In this document: positions 26,514 to 34,432 of the stretch, piece by piece
How the letters are laid out: each line of letters begins with the position of its first letter
Position numbering within the stretch: the first letter of the stretch is position 1
DNA from: Tenacibaculum sp. Bg11-29
Lineage (GTDB): Bacteria > Bacteroidota > Bacteroidia > Flavobacteriales > Flavobacteriaceae
DNA: 64,000 bases
Direction: 5' to 3'
NCBI RefSeq assembly: GCF_002836595.1
Contig: NZ_PJBB01000003.1
Location: forward strand, 3,161,001-3,225,000
Made by a program: the position numbers and the translations under genes
Notes under the pieces: generated by a model
The model's database searches: none
Seen by the model: only the letters and a program-made list of their open reading frames with translations
What the model was told of the DNA's origin: nothing

Positions 26514-27125
26514 ATGCCTTTTAAAAAATTACATGCCGATATTAAAGAGAAATTAGAATCTCTAGAAATAACAATACCTACTCCTTTTCAGAAAGCAAGC
26601 ATTCCTGTAATAAAGAGTGGTGCCAATACCTATTGTACAGCACCTGAAGGTAGCGGAAAAACAACGGCGCTTATACTTACTACCTTGCATAAATTAAAAT
26701 TTGAGGTTGTTGGTAATGCACCAAGAGCCATTGTTTTAGCAGGAGATAATGATAAGGCAATAGCATTAAACGATGCTTTTTTTAAGTATACTAGATATCA
26801 TGAGTTACGTGTTTATTTAGCCGATGAAAAACTTCATATTGATGTACTTAAATCAGAAATATTTGAAGGAGTTGATGTGCTTATTGCTACACCTAAAATA
26901 TTAAATAAATTACTTTTGTTAGAAGGTATAAGTACCTCACAATTAAAGATATTTAGTATTGATGATGCTCAGTTTTTAACAAACAACGCTTCTTACACTG
27001 CATTAATGGCTGCAACACAAAGTCTTAATAAGTGTCAGTTTGTACTTTATTCTGATAAAATGTACCCAGCTTTAAAACGTTTTGAAGACTATTTTATGAA
27101 ATATGCTAAAACAGTTGCTGTTTAA
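26514..27125 (+). CDS. Single-lobe DEAD-box-like ATPase domain protein (degenerate)
   Basis: A 203-residue protein corresponding only to the first RecA lobe of DEAD-box helicases. The Q motif is present (ITIPTPFQKASIP), Walker A is APEGSGKTTAL, but motif II reads DDAQ instead of DEAD, motif Ib reads ATPKIL, and no SAT motif or second lobe follows. It ends at a strong terminator, so it is not simply cut by a frameshift here. It probably binds ATP weakly or not at all, acting as a modulator of an RNA helicase or RNP; this is inference. The promoter at 26461-26468 argues it is a real gene. Confidence 0.8.
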   Translation: MPFKKLHADIKEKLESLEITIPTPFQKASIPVIKSGANTYCTAPEGSGKTTALILTTLHKLKFEVVGNAPRAIVLAGDNDKAIALNDAFFKYTRYHELRVYLADEKLHIDVLKSEIFEGVDVLIATPKILNKLLLLEGISTSQLKIFSIDDAQFLTNNASYTALMAATQSLNKCQFVLYSDKMYPALKRFEDYFMKYAKTVAV

Positions 27126-27145
27126 TTAAAAATATACTGATCAAT

Positions 27146-27197
27146 TAAAACATAAAAAAAGGTACCGTATAGTTATTATACAGTACCTTTTTTTAAG
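27146..27197. terminator. Bidirectional rho-independent terminator
   Basis: AAAAAAAGGTAC ... GTACCTTTTTTT with inner pairing of GTATA and TATAC around a short loop, between two converging genes; A and T tracts on both sides let it serve both strands. Limits are approximate. Confidence 0.8.
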
Positions 27198-27213
27198 TTT
27201 GTAAATAGTTTAA

Positions 27214-28056
27214 TTATATATTTCCTAAGCTGAAATTAGATTCGAGTGTTATTATTTGAGCTTCAGGATCTGAATTATAAATAACAGCTTCAATTACAGA
27301 TAAGTTTTTATTGTTTTTTGTAATTAGAATCATTTTTTCATCAGAATCTTTATGAATTATTTTAATTAAATTTTTAGAAATAGTTTTATTATTTGTGATG
27401 TTTCTTTGAACTATATGATTCTTTTTAGAAAAAACTAACACTGTTTTATTCTGAACATCTTGTTTCATAAAATGTTCAATTGTTTTACTTGTGGCTATAA
27501 TTGTAATTAAACAATAGGTAGCCATTGTATAATCTCCAAAAGTAAAAATTCCAAAGATTATAATTATTGCATCAATAATAAGTATCAATTGATTAAAATC
27601 AACATTTATTTTTGGAGATAAAATTCTAGCAATAATATCTTGTCCACCTGTTGTTGCGCCTGCTTTTTTAACTAAAAAAATTGTAACACCTACTAAAATA
27701 CCGCCAAAAATTGATGATAATAATACGTCATTAACTATAATTCTACTTTTAGTTATTATTAACAAAAAATCTAATAAAAAAGAAGATGAAATCATGAAAA
27801 AAGCTGTTTTAAGTCCAGTTTTTTTTCCTAAGAAACAAGTTCCCAATAACAATAAAGGAATATTAATGCATAGTGCTATAATACCTATAGATGAAAAACC
27901 TAAGAGCTCACTAATAACAATTCCTAAACCAAAAACCCCTCCAGGTACAATCTTATAGGGTACTATAAATAACCCAAAGGCTAAAGCAACTACAATAGCA
28001 CCAATAAACACTAGTCCATAATTTTTAAGCTCAGCACTTATCCTTTTGTTTTCCAT
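27214..28056 (-). CDS. YitT family membrane protein (DUF161/DUF2179)
   Basis: A 280-residue inner-membrane protein with about six helices carrying the paired DUF161 repeats (PYKIVPGGVFGLGIVIS and KKAGATTGGQDIIARIL) and a C-terminal soluble DUF2179 domain of about 80 residues. Members are uncharacterised transporters or sensors. It is separated by 34 bases from the threonine dehydrogenase gene upstream on the same strand, so they may be cotranscribed. Confidence 0.88.
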   Translation of the reverse strand: MENKRISAELKNYGLVFIGAIVVALAFGLFIVPYKIVPGGVFGLGIVISELLGFSSIGIIALCINIPLLLLGTCFLGKKTGLKTAFFMISSSFLLDFLLIITKSRIIVNDVLLSSIFGGILVGVTIFLVKKAGATTGGQDIIARILSPKINVDFNQLILIIDAIIIIFGIFTFGDYTMATYCLITIIATSKTIEHFMKQDVQNKTVLVFSKKNHIVQRNITNNKTISKNLIKIIHKDSDEKMILITKNNKNLSVIEAVIYNSDPEAQIITLESNFSLGNI

Positions 28057-28090
28057 TATAATTAGCTTTTTTTATAAGTATTTAAAAAAC

Positions 28091-29023
28091 TTACTCTTGT
28101 TTTTGTAATTGTGTGATCATTTCTTTGGTCATTGCCTCTAAATCGTAATTAGGCTTCCAGTTCCAATCTTTTCTAGCAGGATTATCGTTTATTGATGCTG
28201 GCCATGAATCGGCAATATTTTGTCTAAAATCAGGAGTATACACAACTTTAAAATCAGGATACCATTTTAATATAGAAGCTGTTATTTCTTTTGGTGTAAA
28301 ACTAACACCAGCAAGATTATATGAAGTTCTAACTTTTATTTGCGATTTAGGTGCTTCCATAATTTCAAGAGTTGCTCTAATTGCATCCTCAATATAAATC
28401 ATTGGTAAGCATGCATCTTCTCTTAAATAACAAGTAAAATCTTCATTATTAATTGCTTTATGATAAATATCTACAGCATAATCAGTAGTTCCGCCACCAG
28501 GTAAAGATTGGTATCCAACAACCCCTGGGTATCTTATAGAACGTACATCTAATCCATATCTTAAAAAGTAATACTGTGCCCAATGTTCTCCGGCAGCTTT
28601 ACTAATACCATAAACAGTTGTTGGATCTAAATAAGCATCTTGTTTTGTATCTATTTTTGGAGCTGTTGGTCCGTAAACAGCTATTGAGCTAGGGAAAAAC
28701 ACTTTTTCTATTTTTTGATTTACAGAAACCTGTAAAACATTAAACAGCGATTTTAAATTAACATCCCATGTTTGTATTGGGTTTTTCTCACCATTAGCAG
28801 ATAAAATTGCTGCTAAATGGTATATTTCAGTAACATTATGTGCTGCTACTATTTTAGTTAAACTAGCTTCATCTGTAGCGTCTAACAATTCAAAAATACC
28901 TTCATAACCATCAATTTTAACTATATCTGAAGCTATTACGGCATTTTTACCATATTTTTCTTTTAATGATGTGGTTAAAACGGTACCTAACTGCCCTCCT
29001 GCTCCTGTAACTAATATCTTCAT
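28091..29023 (-). CDS. L-threonine 3-dehydrogenase, short-chain (epimerase-like) type
   Basis: A 310-residue extended SDR enzyme oxidising L-threonine to 2-amino-3-ketobutyrate with NAD. Rossmann motif GAGGQLG at residues 7-13, the Ser of FFPSSIAVYGP and the catalytic YGISK with its Tyr and Lys are visible; the segments RYPGVVGYQSLPGGGTTDYA and ADSWPASINDNPARKDW are typical of this threonine dehydrogenase subgroup rather than UDP-sugar epimerases. It diverges from an Lrp-family regulator, which fits amino-acid-responsive control. Confidence 0.9.
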   Translation of the reverse strand: MKILVTGAGGQLGTVLTTSLKEKYGKNAVIASDIVKIDGYEGIFELLDATDEASLTKIVAAHNVTEIYHLAAILSANGEKNPIQTWDVNLKSLFNVLQVSVNQKIEKVFFPSSIAVYGPTAPKIDTKQDAYLDPTTVYGISKAAGEHWAQYYFLRYGLDVRSIRYPGVVGYQSLPGGGTTDYAVDIYHKAINNEDFTCYLREDACLPMIYIEDAIRATLEIMEAPKSQIKVRTSYNLAGVSFTPKEITASILKWYPDFKVVYTPDFRQNIADSWPASINDNPARKDWNWKPNYDLEAMTKEMITQLQKQE

Positions 29024-29092
29024 GTTCTAATTAATTTAATTCCATACAAAAGTATACAAATCTGTTATTTACAAGTAATAATAACTTTAATC

Positions 29093-29109
29093 TTACTTAA
29101 AATAAGTAA
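29093..29109. promoter_or_regulatory. Palindrome, candidate Lrp operator
   Basis: TTACTTA-AAA-TAAGTAA, a perfect seven-base inverted repeat in the gap between threonine dehydrogenase and the divergent Lrp gene. A second related site, TTACTT (29161-29166) and AAGTAA (29175-29180), lies 68 bases further on, a spacing compatible with cooperative Lrp octamer binding (inference). Confidence 0.55.
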
Positions 29110-29196
29110 TTTTATCTTTTTAATTATAATATTAAATAATTATCACTTTTTAAGAGGTAGTTACTTATTACAAAAAGTAATTTTTACTGTAAACAC

Positions 29197-29658
29197 ATGA
29201 TGAAACTAGACGAAACTGATTTAAAAATATTAAGAATTTTACAGGCTGATTGTAAAAAAACGGCGAAAGAAATTTCTGAAACCCTAAACTTAACCATATC
29301 TCCTATTTATGAAAGAATTAGACGTTTAGAGAAATTAAATGTAATTAAAAAGTATGTAGCTATTTTAGATAAAAAACGTATAAACATACCTGTTACTGCT
29401 ATATGTATGGTTACACTACGTTATCATGACGAGGGTTTTATTGATAAATTTGAAGCGCAAATAAAAGAATTAAAAGATGTGCAAAAATGCTATCATATGG
29501 CAGGAAAAGTAGATTTTTTCTTACAAATTAACTTACAAAGCATTGAAGATTATCATGATTTTATTCGTTTAAAACTCTCTAAAATAGATAATATCGGAAT
29601 TCTTGAAAGTTATTTTGTTTTAAAAGATATAATAGATAAAACGGAATATTATTTATAA
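29197..29658 (+). CDS. Lrp/AsnC-family transcriptional regulator
   Basis: A 153-residue regulator: N-terminal HTH (DETDLKILRILQADCKKTAK, then LTISPIYERIRRLEKLNVI) and a C-terminal RAM ligand-binding domain (HMAGKVDFFLQINLQSIEDY with the typical G in AGKVD). It is divergent from the threonine dehydrogenase gene, and palindromes in between suggest it controls that gene and itself in response to an amino acid. Two consecutive Met codons open the frame. Confidence 0.92.
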   Translation: MMKLDETDLKILRILQADCKKTAKEISETLNLTISPIYERIRRLEKLNVIKKYVAILDKKRINIPVTAICMVTLRYHDEGFIDKFEAQIKELKDVQKCYHMAGKVDFFLQINLQSIEDYHDFIRLKLSKIDNIGILESYFVLKDIIDKTEYYL

Positions 29659-29671
29659 TAATATCCACAAA

Positions 29672-29704
29672 AAAACCTGCATAGCTATAAACTACACAGG
29701 TTTT
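29672..29704. terminator. Terminator between Lrp and membrane-protein copy A
   Basis: AAAACCTG (29672-29679) and CAGGTTTT (29697-29704) form the outer stem; the interior can pair further. It faces the 3' ends of both the Lrp gene and copy A. The same hairpin, slightly diverged, follows copy B. Confidence 0.65.
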
Positions 29705-29760
29705 AAATAACCTAAAACATACTTATTTTAGACTCCCTTCTTTTTCAAAAACTGTTTAAC

Positions 29761-30183
29761 TTACATGAAGAAAAGTAATGATGCTACGATCATCCAAGCT
29801 CCTACAATAAGTCCGAATACTCCTAATTTACCTAATTTTGGAGCTAATTTTTCTCTTAACGCTTCTGCTTTTTGTTGTGCAGCTTCGTTTTTACTTAATA
29901 TTAATTTATTTATCATACCAAATCCTAACATAAAACCTAAAACAGCTTGAACAAGACTTCCTGCTAAAAGAGTAATCCACCAAATTGGATATGAAGTTAT
30001 CCATCCCATATTTAATATTGATGAGATAACACCCCAAACACCACCTAAACAAAAAATTAAACCAATCCAACCTTGGTAAGGCTCAATTTTGTCTAATAAC
30101 TCTTTTGCATTTGGTTTCTTAGCTAAAATTAATGATGGTACTGCGATGATACTTAATAGGATTAATTGAATTCCGTAAAACAT
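29761..30183 (-). CDS. Four-helix membrane protein, copy A
   Basis: A 140-residue inner-membrane protein with four hydrophobic segments (about residues 2-20, 38-58, 66-92, 120-139) and a basic cytoplasmic loop [20 protein letters not shown] before the last. The family is not recognised. The protein is identical in sequence to the one at 33253-33675. Its upstream region contains the CCCTGAAA motif seen before the two-component operon, so control by that system is plausible. Small helical proteins of this type often act as stress-induced membrane modulators; function is unknown. Confidence 0.75.
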   Translation of the reverse strand: MFYGIQLILLSIIAVPSLILAKKPNAKELLDKIEPYQGWIGLIFCLGGVWGVISSILNMGWITSYPIWWITLLAGSLVQAVLGFMLGFGMINKLILSKNEAAQQKAEALREKLAPKLGKLGVFGLIVGAWMIVASLLFFM

Positions 30184-30278
30184 ATTTTTTATTTTTATTG
30201 ATTAATTAGTTACACTGCAAAGTTGCGTGATTTTACAGCCCTATTTTAGACCATATATAGTGAAATTGAATACCCTAC

Positions 30279-30286
30279 TTTCAGGG
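30279..30286 (-). promoter_or_regulatory. CCCTGAAA motif upstream of copy A
   Basis: On the minus strand CCCTGAAAGTAGGG lies about 95 bases upstream of copy A; CCCT/AGGG can pair. The octamer recurs upstream of copy B and upstream of the histidine kinase gene (36421-36428). Confidence 0.4.
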
Positions 30287-30681
30287 GTTCATCTTTAGGT
30301 TAGTATCTTTAAAAACCAACTTTCAGGAAAACACTCATGATTGTATATCATGAAAACGTCATAATACTCCACCAAATGATGAACTAATTATAATGATTAA
30401 AACAGTTAAGAATGTTTGTTTAGTTATATTCTTATTTTTAAAACTCTTTGAAAATTAAGTAGCTAAAATTCTATAGAAAAACAAAGAGTTTGAATATATT
30501 GGAATAGAAACATTTTATAAAGCGAATCAAATACATAATTATTTGGCATTATAAAGAGGCCATAACAAAGCTTTATATCCAAAAAAAACTCTTTCCTATT
30601 AATTAAGAAAGAGTTCTTAGCATCTTATATGTGCTTTATTTTTTTAGATAGTTGTACGCTTCTGTTTAGACAACAGCGTTA
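30287..30681. other. Intergenic stretch without a gene
   Basis: About 395 bases. It holds the YiaA terminator at 30587-30615 and scattered short frames (a 21-codon hydrophobic frame at 30392) with no convincing coding signal. Some stretches read like decayed coding DNA but match nothing I recognise. Confidence 0.4.
30587..30615. terminator. Terminator downstream of the YiaA-like gene
   Basis: AACTCTTTC (30587-30595) and GAAAGAGTT (30607-30615) form a nine-base stem; an A run at 30581-30588 gives the U tract for the minus-strand transcript. Confidence 0.7.
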
Positions 30682-31071
30682 CTAGCTAGCTAATAAATTA
30701 TCTCTAGTGTTTTTTTGTACGGTAATAGCTCCAAAAAGGGCTAACAAAAAAGCAAATGCATAAAAACCTTTTTCACTAGGTAATAAAGTTGCATTCCAAA
30801 GACCTATAATTAACAAAAGAATTGATAAAATTGTAGCAAACCAACATATACTATAATAAATATCTGTTACCGGAAGGTCTTCTAGCCTATCTCTAACACT
30901 TTTTTGTAGTGATACCACTGAAAAAAGGCCAAACATTAAAACAGTAAAATAATACCCTTTTTCGTTTAATAACATATCAGACCTCCAAAGACCAATTAAA
31001 TACCCTAATGCTCCTGTTCCCAATGCAACCCAAGAAGCAGCTACAAATGCGCTTGATGTTTTTTGTTTCAT
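30682..31071 (-). CDS. YiaA/YiaB family inner-membrane protein
   Basis: A 129-residue protein built of two similar halves, each with two helices and the family hallmark segments: [18 protein letters not shown] in the first and [19 protein letters not shown] in the second. This duplicated YiaAB domain is known in E. coli inner-membrane proteins of unknown function. It lies alone between copy A of the duplicated membrane protein and the lipoprotein/SIMPL genes. Confidence 0.88.
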   Translation of the reverse strand: MKQKTSSAFVAASWVALGTGALGYLIGLWRSDMLLNEKGYYFTVLMFGLFSVVSLQKSVRDRLEDLPVTDIYYSICWFATILSILLLIIGLWNATLLPSEKGFYAFAFLLALFGAITVQKNTRDNLLAS

Positions 31072-31392
31072 AATTTTTTTTTTAGTTTATTTAAGAAAAT
31101 TCATGCTTAAAAAAAGGTTCAAAAAACAACTATTAAAGTAAATTTTTCTTTAGTTATTATATTTTGATTCATAGCGCAACTACTATTTACAATGTAATTG
31201 GTAATTATATTTTACCAGTATTGTCTTTTTTAAAGCATGGGTGAATATAGTTAATAATTCTTTACTATATTTTTTGTTCTTAAAACTATCAAAAAAATGA
31301 ATAAAAAAATAGGACAAATAGTTGAATACTTAATTATATAGAAGTATTGAACTATACCTTTTTTTTAAATAAAAATTTAGTTTGCAGTTACT
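31072..31392. other. Intergenic stretch without a gene
   Basis: About 320 bases of very AT-rich DNA between YiaA and a lipoprotein gene; no frame, repeat or hairpin of note was found. Confidence 0.4.
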
Positions 31393-31950
31393 TTATTTAA
31401 TGCTTTTATAATATTCTTCATTAAAACTTGATAAAAAACTCTTTAAATCTTTTACGCCAGTTTTGTCTTTGTTATAAATAACATTATCTAATTTCAAACC
31501 ATTCTCTTTAATAACGATAAGTTTATCTATCCATACTTCTTTAGTCGCATTTAAATCATTAATAAATTTTATCTCAATCAGATGTTTATTTTTATCAATG
31601 GTTATTTTGGTTATTGAATAAGACACATACCCTTCATATAAACTTGCAAAAATTTCACTTTCTATTAAAAAAATAGGTTTAATATTTTTGCGTTCACTTT
31701 CTGGGATACGTTCACTCGATTTTTTTTCAACTACCCTAGCCTCTGAAATTAAGGATAACAAATTTTCTGAAAACACATCATTCTTTAATTTGCTATTTCT
31801 ATAAGGATAAGGAGTTTTGTAAACTTCGTTTATTAAATTTCTAATTTTTTCGTATTCATCATTCTCATTACTATTCGTAATAATAGTAGTACAAGAAATA
31901 ATTAGGTAACAAAAAAATAATAGATATAATGATTGTTTAACTATTTGCAT
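31393..31950 (-). CDS. Lipoprotein of unknown function
   Basis: A 185-residue lipoprotein: signal MQIVKQSLYLLFFCYLIIS followed by Cys20 in the lipobox LIISC. The mature part begins with a Ser/Asn linker and has mixed helix and strand segments (RNLINEVYKTPYPYRNSK; EIKFINDLNATKEVWIDKL). The second half resembles NTF2-like or DUF3828-type domains in its strand pattern, which I cannot confirm. It starts two bases after the SIMPL gene's stop, so both are in one operon. Confidence 0.65.
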   Translation of the reverse strand: MQIVKQSLYLLFFCYLIISCTTIITNSNENDEYEKIRNLINEVYKTPYPYRNSKLKNDVFSENLLSLISEARVVEKKSSERIPESERKNIKPIFLIESEIFASLYEGYVSYSITKITIDKNKHLIEIKFINDLNATKEVWIDKLIVIKENGLKLDNVIYNKDKTGVKDLKSFLSSFNEEYYKSIK

Positions 31951-31952
31951 AA

Positions 31953-32684
31953 TTAGTCCACTTTATATATCAATTTCATTGTAATTGAGGCTGTTTTTTC
32001 TCTAGAACTTGTATTAAAAGTACCACCCCAAGAATAATTTTCTTTTGAATTTTGCCCAGTAATTTGAAATATTCCCATTTTAGCTGATTCTAATTCACCT
32101 AATTTTCCACCAGAGAATTTAGAGATATTTTCTGCTCGTAATCTGGCATCTTCAGTTGCCTTAGAAATCATTTTAATTTTAAGATCAGCAAGTTTAGTAT
32201 AATAGTACCTTGGTGATTCTGAATAAAACTGGACCCCTTGATTTAACAATTCTGTAATTTCTCTGGATATCTTTTCAATTTTATCAACTTCTTTAGATTC
32301 TATCTGAACAGTTTGAGTTAATTCATATCCAACAAACTCATTCCCCATAAAATTTCCATCTGAAGAATATAGTTGTTTACTTTTTTCATTTGTTTTTACA
32401 GCACTATAAATAAGTTGCGCTGTTTTAATTCCTTTTTTAGCTAGATATGCATTTACCGTAGCTTTATTTTTCTCTAAAGTTAAATATGCTTGTTTTACAT
32501 CTACATCTTCCGCCCCAAAACTTCCTTCCCAAACTATCAAATCAGAAGAAAAGTCAGTTTTTCCTAAACCTGTTACCTGAATTTCTCCTTCAACTTTATT
32601 TCTATCTGTATATGCTTTTCCTAAGAATATTGAAGATGCAACTATTGCAACTCCAAAAATTATAGCATTTGTATATTCTTTCAT
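31953..32684 (-). CDS. SIMPL-domain protein (DUF541)
   Basis: A 243-residue envelope protein with an N-terminal hydrophobic anchor (AIIFGVAIVASSIFLGKAY) and a SIMPL/DUF541 domain: GEIQVTGLGKTDFSSDLIVW at the start, the VKQAYLTLEKNKATVNAYLAK helix, and AISKATEDARLRAENISKFSG-like KATEDARLRAENISK near residue 190. Members are periplasmic proteins linked to oxidative or envelope stress. It is followed by the lipoprotein gene at 31393-31950. Confidence 0.88.
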   Translation of the reverse strand: MKEYTNAIIFGVAIVASSIFLGKAYTDRNKVEGEIQVTGLGKTDFSSDLIVWEGSFGAEDVDVKQAYLTLEKNKATVNAYLAKKGIKTAQLIYSAVKTNEKSKQLYSSDGNFMGNEFVGYELTQTVQIESKEVDKIEKISREITELLNQGVQFYSESPRYYYTKLADLKIKMISKATEDARLRAENISKFSGGKLGELESAKMGIFQITGQNSKENYSWGGTFNTSSREKTASITMKLIYKVD

Positions 32685-32752
32685 TTTATTAATTTTTTAT
32701 TAGTTTAACGTATATATGAGTGTGATAATTCGTGTAAATGCAATGTTTTTAG

Positions 32753-33094
32753 TTACTTAGCAACGTAAAGTCTATAAAACTTATTACTTCCAAATTTATT
32801 GTCAGTTTTTATTAAATCAACCTTTAACTCTTTTAGGTTAAATTCATAATTATCAATTACTTTAAGCTCTTCTTTTGCTAGCTTAAAGTATTTATTATTA
32901 CACCATTTCCATTTACTTATAAAGTAATGAAAATCATTATCAGATCCTTGATAATAGTATCCTTTAAATGTAGGGGAAGAATTAACTATAAAAGCGTCTT
33001 TAACTTTATTTGAGCTATATTTCTTGTATGTAGTTGTACAAGAAAGGATACTTAGTATTATGATTATAAAGTATGTAAATTTAATTATATTCAT
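32753..33094 (-). CDS. Short lipoprotein of unknown function
   Basis: A 113-residue lipoprotein: hydrophobic signal MNIIKFTYFIIIILSILSC with Cys19, then a Thr/Lys-rich linker and a beta-like region (FKGYYYQGSDNDFHYFISKW; KWCNNKYFKLAKEELKVID). No family recognised. It is the first gene of the minus-strand lipoprotein/SIMPL group, 68 bases before the SIMPL start. Confidence 0.6.
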   Translation of the reverse strand: MNIIKFTYFIIIILSILSCTTTYKKYSSNKVKDAFIVNSSPTFKGYYYQGSDNDFHYFISKWKWCNNKYFKLAKEELKVIDNYEFNLKELKVDLIKTDNKFGSNKFYRLYVAK

Positions 33095-33165
33095 AGCAAT
33101 ATGTACGAACCTATATGGTATAACAGGTGTAGTAATTTAAATTCATAGCAATTTTTAAAAATAAC

Positions 33166-33196
33166 AAACCTGTATAATTATAAACTATACAGGTTT
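33166..33196. terminator. Terminator downstream of membrane-protein copy B
   Basis: AAACCTGTATA (33166-33176) and TATACAGGTTT (33186-33196) form an 11-base perfect stem with a nine-base loop. Confidence 0.7.
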
Positions 33197-33252
33197 TATA
33201 TAATCTAAAACATATATTTTAGATTTCCTTCTTTTTCAAAAAAATGTTTTGC

Positions 33253-33675
33253 TTACATAAAGAAAAGTAATGATGCTACGATCATCCAAGCTCCTACAAT
33301 AAGTCCGAATACTCCTAATTTACCTAATTTTGGAGCTAATTTTTCTCTTAACGCTTCTGCTTTTTGTTGTGCAGCTTCGTTTTTACTTAATATTAATTTA
33401 TTTATCATACCAAATCCTAACATAAAACCTAAAACAGCTTGAACAAGACTTCCTGCTAAAAGAGTAATCCACCAAATTGGATATGAAGTTATCCATCCCA
33501 TATTTAATATTGATGAGATAACACCCCAAACACCACCTAAACAAAAAATTAAACCAATCCAACCTTGGTAAGGCTCAATTTTGTCTAATAACTCTTTTGC
33601 ATTTGGTTTCTTAGCTAAAATTAATGATGGTACTGCGATGATACTTAATAGGATTAATTGAATTCCGTAAAACAT
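33253..33675 (-). CDS. Four-helix membrane protein, copy B
   Basis: A 140-residue protein with the same sequence as the one at 29761-30183, residue for residue. The only difference found in the coding DNA is one synonymous base near the stop. It lies 109 bases downstream of the response-regulator gene on the same strand and could be read through from it, as well as from its own promoter region. Function unknown; association with the two-component system is suggested by position and by the shared CCCTGAAA motif. Confidence 0.75.
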   Translation of the reverse strand: MFYGIQLILLSIIAVPSLILAKKPNAKELLDKIEPYQGWIGLIFCLGGVWGVISSILNMGWITSYPIWWITLLAGSLVQAVLGFMLGFGMINKLILSKNEAAQQKAEALREKLAPKLGKLGVFGLIVGAWMIVASLLFFM

Positions 33676-33770
33676 ATTTTTTATTTTTATTGATTAATTA
33701 GTTACACTGCAAAGTTGCGTGATTTTACAGCCCTATTTTAGACCAAATGTAGTGAAATTGAATACCCTAC

Positions 33771-33778
33771 TTTCAGGG
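33771..33778 (-). promoter_or_regulatory. CCCTGAAA motif upstream of copy B
   Basis: Same motif and context as at 30279-30286: CCCTGAAAGTAGGG on the minus strand, about 95 bases upstream of the copy B start and immediately after the response-regulator gene. Confidence 0.4.
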
Positions 33779-33784
33779 AGTCAA

Positions 33785-34432
33785 CTAATCTAGAATACCT
33801 TGTTCTATAGCATAACGGGTTAATCCAGCGATATTACGTACACTTAATTTTGATATTAAATTTTTTCGATAACTCTCTATAGTATGAGTACTTAAAAATA
33901 ATTGAGAGGCAATTTCTTTCGTAGTAAACTCTTTTGCAATGAGCTTTAAAACTTCTCTTTCTCTTTTAGTTAAAGATATTTGAGGTTTTGATTTGGATGC
34001 AAACATAGCTTCCATCAATATATTTTTTATTCTTGATGAAAAATAATTTTCTCCTTTTAAAATAGTTTTAATAGCTTTTAAAAGCTCAGATTTTTCAGCA
34101 TTTTTAGATAAGTAGCCATTCGCATCTGTATCAATTAAATTTTGAATTTTCACTGGTTCTTCTAGCATGCTAACAACTAAAGTTTTTACTTTAGGAAACT
34201 GCTCTTTAATAGCTTTATTTAACTCGATACCATCCATCTCTGGCATATTAATATCAGTAATAACTAAATCAATTGTTGGTACAGGGTTAACTTGTAAATA
34301 TTTAAGAACCTGGGTTCCTTTTGTTGCAGCTAATATAATAGTAATGTTTTTTTCTTCAGAAAGAATACTACGTAAACCATCTAAAAACATCGTGTGGTCA
34401 TCTGCTATTATTATAGAATATTCTGTTGTCAT
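33785..34432 (-). CDS. NarL/LuxR-family response regulator
   Basis: A 215-residue regulator. The receiver domain has IIADDHTMFLDGL at 8-20 and the phospho-acceptor Asp in VITDINMPEMDG (about residue 62); the C-terminal LuxR HTH reads LTKREREVLKLIAKEFTTKE, then IASQLFLSTHTIESYRKNL. The start overlaps the histidine-kinase stop by four bases. It likely activates its own operon and the duplicated membrane-protein genes. Confidence 0.93.
   Translation of the reverse strand: MTTEYSIIIADDHTMFLDGLRSILSEEKNITIILAATKGTQVLKYLQVNPVPTIDLVITDINMPEMDGIELNKAIKEQFPKVKTLVVSMLEEPVKIQNLIDTDANGYLSKNAEKSELLKAIKTILKGENYFSSRIKNILMEAMFASKSKPQISLTKREREVLKLIAKEFTTKEIASQLFLSTHTIESYRKNLISKLSVRNIAGLTRYAIEQGILD

Larger units (their letters stand above)
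29673..30286. repeat. Large direct repeat, copy A
   Basis: This block comprises a terminator, a 423-base gene and about 100 bases of upstream DNA, and matches 33166-33778. From the gene through the TCAGGG end the offset is constant (3,492 bases) and by eye I find one base change in the gene (synonymous, last codons) and about three in the upstream DNA; the terminator side is more diverged. Confidence 0.85.
33166..33778. repeat. Large direct repeat, copy B
   Basis: Second copy of 29673-30286 in the same orientation. It ends seven bases before the stop codon of the response-regulator gene, so the duplication junction sits directly downstream of the two-component operon. Confidence 0.85.

Noticed and set aside
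30392..30457. 21-codon hydrophobic frame MIKTVKNVCLVIFLFLK...
   Set aside because: Too short, no conserved context and nothing recognisable follows; could be decayed DNA but unsupported.
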